Assembly (NCBI GenBank): GCA_016926475.1
Contig: JAFGON010000090.1
Span: 1 to 25,629, forward strand
DNA length: 25,629 bases
Direction: 5' to 3'
DNA from: a candidate division WOR-3 bacterium
Lineage (GTDB): Bacteria > SDB-A
The translations under genes were made by a program, and so were the position numbers. Positions 21,372-25,629 of the stretch are shown here, piece by piece (position 1 is the stretch's first letter; each line of letters begins with the position of its first letter). The notes under the pieces were generated by a model, which searched no databases, was not told where the DNA came from, and saw nothing but the letters and a program-made list of their open reading frames with translations.

Positions 21372-22408
21372 AAAGATATTTTTTGCTTTTGTTTACCGTA
21401 TCCTGTTTTCTTTCATGTACTCAAGACAAAGATTTGGATGTCGCTCAAAATGATCCGAAGAAGATCATGATCGCAGTCGCAGTGAACAGCGAATCGGTTC
21501 TATCGGTGAAGTTTTCTCAAAACATATCACCTAGAAGAGAATCGAGGTTGTCTCCGGCAATGCCTGGCAGGGTCGAGATGATACTCGTTGAAAAAGGCGA
21601 TTCCGTTCAGAAAGGTCAGCTCCTGGTTGTTCTTTCAGGCGAAATGCTCACTCAGGCTCAAGCTCAATTCGAAGCGGCTAAATCCGATTACCTCCGTGCT
21701 CAAAACCTCTACGAGAATTCCGCGATTTCACTTCAGCAGCTTGAAAAAGCGGAAGCCCTTTTCAAAAGCGCTGCCGCGCAAAGAGACATGGCCACCAGGT
21801 CGGCATATGTTTACGCCCCCTTCAAGGGAATCATCACGGACGTATCCTGCGAAGAAGGCGAAATCTTCAGTTTCACGCCCGAAATATCTCTATCTTCGGT
21901 CGAAGGAAGCGGTATCGTAACTCTTTCCGCCATAGACTCCGTCGAAATCACCGGAAACGTTCCTGAACGTTATTACACAAAAATGCGCAAAGGGTTGGAA
22001 GCAGTAATAAAACCTGACCTCTATTCCGACACAGCATGGACCGGCTTGGTTTCAAACGTCGGATCAGTTATTGACGTCTCGACGAGAACATTCGAGGTGG
22101 AAATCGTCCTTGAAAATCCCGGTAAAATTCTCAAACCAGGAATGTACGCCGAAGTGTCGATAATTACGGACCGTCTTATTTCGACTCGGATACCCGAAGA
22201 AGCTCTCGTCACTGATGTCGCCGGAAACGGCTATTATGTGTTCGTTGTCGAAAACGGGAAAGCCTTCCAAAGATCCGTAGAGGTTTCTTTGATTGAAAAC
22301 GGTTTCGTCGAAGTGCTTTCTGGTCTTGACAGCGGGGACACGGTAGCGACCGTCGGTTCGAGAACCCTTGCAGACAAAGACGAGGTCTCTGTCATCCGCG
22401 AGAAATAA
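21368..22408 (+). CDS. RND efflux periplasmic adaptor (membrane-fusion protein), lipoprotein
   Basis: The 346-residue HlyD/AcrA-type adaptor starts at TTG 21368 behind GGAGG (21356-21360), overlapping the tolC-like stop. The N-terminus is a lipoprotein signal (FTVSCFLSC, lipidated Cys17 likely). The lipoyl half-motif PAMPGRVEMILVEKGDSVQKGQLL (about 58-82), a helical hairpin (about 88-135), the second lipoyl half (YAPFKGIITDVSCEEGE) and a beta-barrel domain follow. It bridges the inner-membrane pump and the TolC channel. Its stop is one base before the pump gene. Confidence 0.92.
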   Translation: MKRYFLLLFTVSCFLSCTQDKDLDVAQNDPKKIMIAVAVNSESVLSVKFSQNISPRRESRLSPAMPGRVEMILVEKGDSVQKGQLLVVLSGEMLTQAQAQFEAAKSDYLRAQNLYENSAISLQQLEKAEALFKSAAAQRDMATRSAYVYAPFKGIITDVSCEEGEIFSFTPEISLSSVEGSGIVTLSAIDSVEITGNVPERYYTKMRKGLEAVIKPDLYSDTAWTGLVSNVGSVIDVSTRTFEVEIVLENPGKILKPGMYAEVSIITDRLISTRIPEEALVTDVAGNGYYVFVVENGKAFQRSVEVSLIENGFVEVLSGLDSGDTVATVGSRTLADKDEVSVIREK

Positions 22409-22409
22409 A

Positions 22410-25400
22410 ATGAATATAATCGACCTTGCCGTCAAAAAACCTTATATGACGCTGATGTTTTATCTATCGCTAGTAGTCATAGGAATTTTCAGCTTAACCA
22501 GAATTCCTCAGGATATGTTTCCTGACATCGAAATCCCTCAGCTTACTATAGTGACTGTCTACCCGGGAGCCTCCTGCGAAAACGTCGAAAGACTCATAAC
22601 TAAGCCTCTTGAAGAAGTTCTCGCGGGAGCATCCAACCTAAAGCATATAAATTCGTGGTCAAAGGACAACGTCTCAATTATACAGCTTGAATTCAACTAC
22701 GGCACCGATCTCGACGCATCTGCGTCTGACATACAGCAATTCGTGGATTTCGTTTCCGAAAACCTGCCCGACGAAGCAAAAAAACCCAGAATCATGAAAA
22801 TATCGACCGGGCATTATCCAATACTTTATTTCGGAATCAAATACCCAGAAAGCATCTCCGACATAGAAAACGTAGTCAACAACCAGATTGTTGAAAGGAT
22901 ACAGCGCTCTTACGGTGTAGCGAACGTGCTGGTTTTAAACCTCCCTCAAAAGGAGGTCAGGATCAGTCTCAGACCTTCTGATTTGAGAAAATACGGGGTG
23001 TCAATAGAGCAAATAAGAACCGCTCTCAGCCTGCAAAACATCGCTATTCCAGCGGGAAACGTAGATATAGGTACAATGAACTGGTCGATTTCAGTGCCTG
23101 CGGACCTCGGTTCCGCAGATGAAATAGCTTCTGTTCCGGTATCTTTTCATGACGGCGCCATTGTCAAACTTCTTGACGTCGGCACAATCAAGGACACAAT
23201 CGCGCCTTCGACCTCTTCTTCAATGGTCGACGGCGAAAAGGGGGTCGTTCTTGTCGTGATGAAACAGTCCGGCGTCAATTCCGTGGAAGTTTCAAACAGC
23301 GTCAGAACATCAGTCGAGCAGTTGAGGGAAAATCTTCCAGCCGGCGTGGAAATCGAACTCGTCCAGGATTATTCACAGAACATAACAAACATCATCGGAA
23401 ACCTCAAACAGACCATATTCATCGTGCTCATAGCCGTAATCGTCGTCGTGTTTTTCTTCCTGAGAAAACTGGTGCCGAGCCTGATAATATCACTTTCCAT
23501 ACCTGCGTCCATAATCATTGTTTTCATCGGACTTTTCGCCTTCGGATATTCCTTCAACGCGGTTTCGCTTATGAGCATCGCCATAGCCATAGGAATGATA
23601 GTCGATAACGCGATAGTGGTACTGGAAAACATCGACAAACACAGGGAGAAGTCCGAAGACATGAAGTCCGCCTCAATCAACGGGGCGAGAGAAATGGCTC
23701 CGGCGGTCATCGCCGCTACGCTGACGACCGTCATAGTGTTTTTACCACTCATCTTCGTGAGGGGTCTTGTCGGAATTCTTTTCGGACAATTGGCTTTTGT
23801 CATAATTGTAACTATCGGTTCTTCCGTATTAACGGCGTTGACCCTGACACCAATGCTGACTTCAAAACTCGAGAAGTCCAAAACGAAAAACATTTCTCTA
23901 AGTAAATTTTATGTAATTTCGGAAAAAGCATTTGGAAGTATTGAATTTTTCTACTCGTCGCTTCTTTCATTTGTTCTGAAGCATAAGTTTCCAACCCTGG
24001 CAATCGCCGCCTTTTTCTTCCTTGTTTCCCTTTTGCTGATACCTCTTGTCGGCGTCGGTTATTTCTCCAACATCGACACCGGCGAGATGACAATATCAAT
24101 CAACACACCCTCGGGAACATCTCTCGAAGCCACCGAGGAAGTCACAGCTCAAGTTTTCGCACTTATAGACGAAGTTGTAGATGATAAAATCGTCGCCTTT
24201 TCAATCGAGGGGCAAGACGAAAAAGGGCTTCTTTCCACAGCCGGGTTCGATGAAGGAAGCAACATCGCCACAATAATCGTCCGGCTGACACCACTGGAAA
24301 AAAGAGGTAAATCTGCTGAGGAAATTGCGGGTATTCTGAGAAGCAGAATGAACGAAATACCAAATATTACCAAATATAACGTTTCAAGCCAGTCAATAAT
24401 GCTTCAATTTTTACTTGGAGGATCAAGGGAAATTGAAATAGAAATTTCAGGGGAGGACCTTGAAAAAATCAACGGGATTGCCTCTTTTCTTGCCGACACA
24501 GTCAGGACATTATCCGGTGTGGCAGACGTTTCGACGACGGTTGACAACGGAAGACCGGAACTTCAAATCTTGATAGACCAAGACAAAGCTTCGTTGCTCG
24601 GAATAACACCGATGATGATAGCGATGCAGGTCCGACAGTCCCTTTATGGACAGTACGCAGGTTCGATTATCATCCAAGATTCGGACCGACCGATTTTCAT
24701 AACATACGAGGAAGCCTCCAAGGACAACGCCGATAAAATCAAAGACATAGTTCTGACGACAGCTTTCGGAAATCAAATTTCGATCGGAGAAATAGCCGAA
24801 ATTCAAAGAAATTTTGCTCCCATTGAAATCGCAAGAAAAGACAGGACGAGGACGGTAACAGTGATGCTTTCTCTTGCGGGAAAATCGATGGGGGAAATCT
24901 CTTCTGAATTGTCTCCCATAATTAACAGAATTGACACCATTAACGGGGTGAATGCCAGGATCGCCGGTCAGACCGAGGACCAGAAAGACACCTTTACGGA
25001 TCTCGCTGTTGCTTTATTCATCGGCATTGTTCTGGTCTACATGGTCATGTGTGCTCAATTCGGCTCGTTCAGGGATCCCTTCATTATTATGTTTTCAATT
25101 CCCTTCACTTTTTCGGGTATCATATTCGCTTTTCTCTTATCAGGATACGAGTTGAACATGATAACTTCCATCGGTGTTATAATGCTCATGGGAATAGTAG
25201 TAAACAACGGAATTGTTTTAATTGATAGAATGAGCGCACTCAAAAATTCGGGAAAATCCGTTCTCGAAGCCGTCACAGAAGGAGGCAGATCAAGGTTGAG
25301 ACCTGTTCTAATGACAGTTCTCACAACTGTGATTGGTTTCATTCCGCTCGCTCTTTCGAGAAAGCAGGGTTATGAAATCTGGTCCCCTTTCGCGACGACA

Positions 25401-25490
25401 GCCTTGGGAGGTCTTTTGGCGTCGACAATCGTCACTCTGGTGATAGTGCCGGTTATGTATTCTGTTTTTCATAGGGATAAAAATTCTTGA
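22410..25490 (+). CDS. RND-family (HAE1-type) efflux transporter
   Basis: The 1026-residue proton-driven pump has the 12-helix, two-loop RND layout. It begins with a TM1 segment (LAVKKPYMTLMFYLSLVVIG) and the porter signature IPQDMFPDIEIPQ. TM4 carries GMIVDNAIVVLEN, where AcrB-type pumps usually have two adjacent Asp and here there is Asp-Asn. TM10 carries GIVVNNGIVLID. ATG 22410, one base after the adaptor stop, gives the standard N-terminus. The in-frame ATG at 22368 lies inside the adaptor gene and would add 14 atypical residues. It works with the TolC-like channel and lipoprotein adaptor. The substrate is unknown. A terminator follows 16 bp after the stop. Confidence 0.95.
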   Translation: MNIIDLAVKKPYMTLMFYLSLVVIGIFSLTRIPQDMFPDIEIPQLTIVTVYPGASCENVERLITKPLEEVLAGASNLKHINSWSKDNVSIIQLEFNYGTDLDASASDIQQFVDFVSENLPDEAKKPRIMKISTGHYPILYFGIKYPESISDIENVVNNQIVERIQRSYGVANVLVLNLPQKEVRISLRPSDLRKYGVSIEQIRTALSLQNIAIPAGNVDIGTMNWSISVPADLGSADEIASVPVSFHDGAIVKLLDVGTIKDTIAPSTSSSMVDGEKGVVLVVMKQSGVNSVEVSNSVRTSVEQLRENLPAGVEIELVQDYSQNITNIIGNLKQTIFIVLIAVIVVVFFFLRKLVPSLIISLSIPASIIIVFIGLFAFGYSFNAVSLMSIAIAIGMIVDNAIVVLENIDKHREKSEDMKSASINGAREMAPAVIAATLTTVIVFLPLIFVRGLVGILFGQLAFVIIVTIGSSVLTALTLTPMLTSKLEKSKTKNISLSKFYVISEKAFGSIEFFYSSLLSFVLKHKFPTLAIAAFFFLVSLLLIPLVGVGYFSNIDTGEMTISINTPSGTSLEATEEVTAQVFALIDEVVDDKIVAFSIEGQDEKGLLSTAGFDEGSNIATIIVRLTPLEKRGKSAEEIAGILRSRMNEIPNITKYNVSSQSIMLQFLLGGSREIEIEISGEDLEKINGIASFLADTVRTLSGVADVSTTVDNGRPELQILIDQDKASLLGITPMMIAMQVRQSLYGQYAGSIIIQDSDRPIFITYEEASKDNADKIKDIVLTTAFGNQISIGEIAEIQRNFAPIEIARKDRTRTVTVMLSLAGKSMGEISSELSPIINRIDTINGVNARIAGQTEDQKDTFTDLAVALFIGIVLVYMVMCAQFGSFRDPFIIMFSIPFTFSGIIFAFLLSGYELNMITSIGVIMLMGIVVNNGIVLIDRMSALKNSGKSVLEAVTEGGRSRLRPVLMTVLTTVIGFIPLALSRKQGYEIWSPFATTALGGLLASTIVTLVIVPVMYSVFHRDKNS

Positions 25491-25506
25491 TAAAATTTAC
25501 TCAAAA

Positions 25507-25532
25507 AAAAAGGCGTCTTTCGACGCCTTTTT
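25507..25532. terminator. strong bidirectional intrinsic terminator
   Basis: AAAAAGGCGTC (25507-25517) and GACGCCTTTTT (25522-25532) form a perfect 11-bp stem around TTTC, with A-runs and T-runs on the two sides. It ends the efflux operon and, read the other way, the minus-strand gene entering from the right. Confidence 0.92.
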
Positions 25533-25550
25533 GTATCCAATGACTTAAAA

Positions 25551-25629
25551 TTATTTTTTTTCTTTTCCTTTTTCCTTGTCGTCTTTCTTGGCTTTTCTTC
25601 CGCCCCTTCGGGTAGCCGGCTTCTTTTCC
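25551..25629 (-). CDS. C-terminus of a lysine-rich protein (5' part outside window)
   Basis: On the minus strand an open frame enters from the window edge and ends at TAA 25553-25551. It encodes the last 25 residues, a highly basic tail (PATRRGGRKAKKDDKEKGKEKK). Such tails occur on nucleic-acid-binding proteins such as ribosomal or histone-like proteins. The fragment is too short to identify. The shared terminator just beyond it supports a real gene end. Confidence 0.5.
   Translation of the reverse strand, partial: EKKPATRRGGRKAKKDDKEKGKEKK

Noticed and set aside
1-25629. CRISPR arrays, insertion sequences, rRNA genes, integrase attachment sites
   Set aside because: No regularly spaced repeats, transposase or integrase motifs, terminal inverted repeats or rRNA-like sequence were seen on either strand.

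Overview
The window is about 25.6 kb of moderately AT-rich bacterial DNA. It is densely coding, with ATGA-type gene overlaps and Shine-Dalgarno starts. A TolC/RND efflux operon, a lipoprotein membrane-fusion protein and a type IX secretion (T9SS)-like C-terminal sorting domain point to a diderm, probably anaerobic member of the FCB superphylum or a related uncultured lineage such as WOR-3 or Cloacimonetes. The lineage is inference. TGA is used as an ordinary stop by many genes here, so the genetic code is standard apart from selenocysteine.

Layout. 1-2328 (+) is a cluster of a DUF2089-like regulator fragment, two doubtful small ORFs, a YSGD-repeat DUF4097 protein, a small membrane protein and a small acidic protein. 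Three of these share the same short SHOCT/YvlB-like helical motif. 2382-4488 (+) holds folK, possibly leaderless, and a CPBP-family membrane protease. 4642-8134 (+) is a redox operon: a double zinc-ribbon protein, an NfnA/SudB-like flavoprotein, and an NfnB/SudA/GltA-like flavoprotein whose N-terminus is a third copy of the same zinc-ribbon module. 8135-11587 (-) is the selenocysteine machinery in the order tRNA-Sec(UCA), selA, selB. 11704-12894 (+) diverges from tRNA-Sec and encodes a secreted protein whose frame is interrupted once by UGA. 12916-18339 (-) holds a 1281-residue tandem-cyclase/ATPase/TPR protein resembling soluble adenylyl cyclase, an HD-domain phosphohydrolase and a ketopantoate-reductase-family protein. 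18396-19205 (+) is thiM. 19552-25490 (+) is a MarR-TolC-MFP-RND efflux operon with a palindromic operator candidate and a strong terminator. The C-terminus of a lysine-rich protein (-) closes the window.

The standout is the candidate selenoprotein at 11704-12894. It has a consensus sigma-70-like promoter, a good RBS and a signal peptide. An in-frame UGA at codon 92 (Cys-Sec) is followed at SECIS-compatible distance by a perfect 7-bp stem with loop AGUUC. The same reading frame then runs on for 304 codons to a T9SS-like sorting domain. It lies 117 bp from tRNA-Sec and the selA-selB genes. This would be an exported selenoprotein of a kind I do not recognise. A second novelty is the zinc-ribbon module present three times in the NfnAB-like operon.
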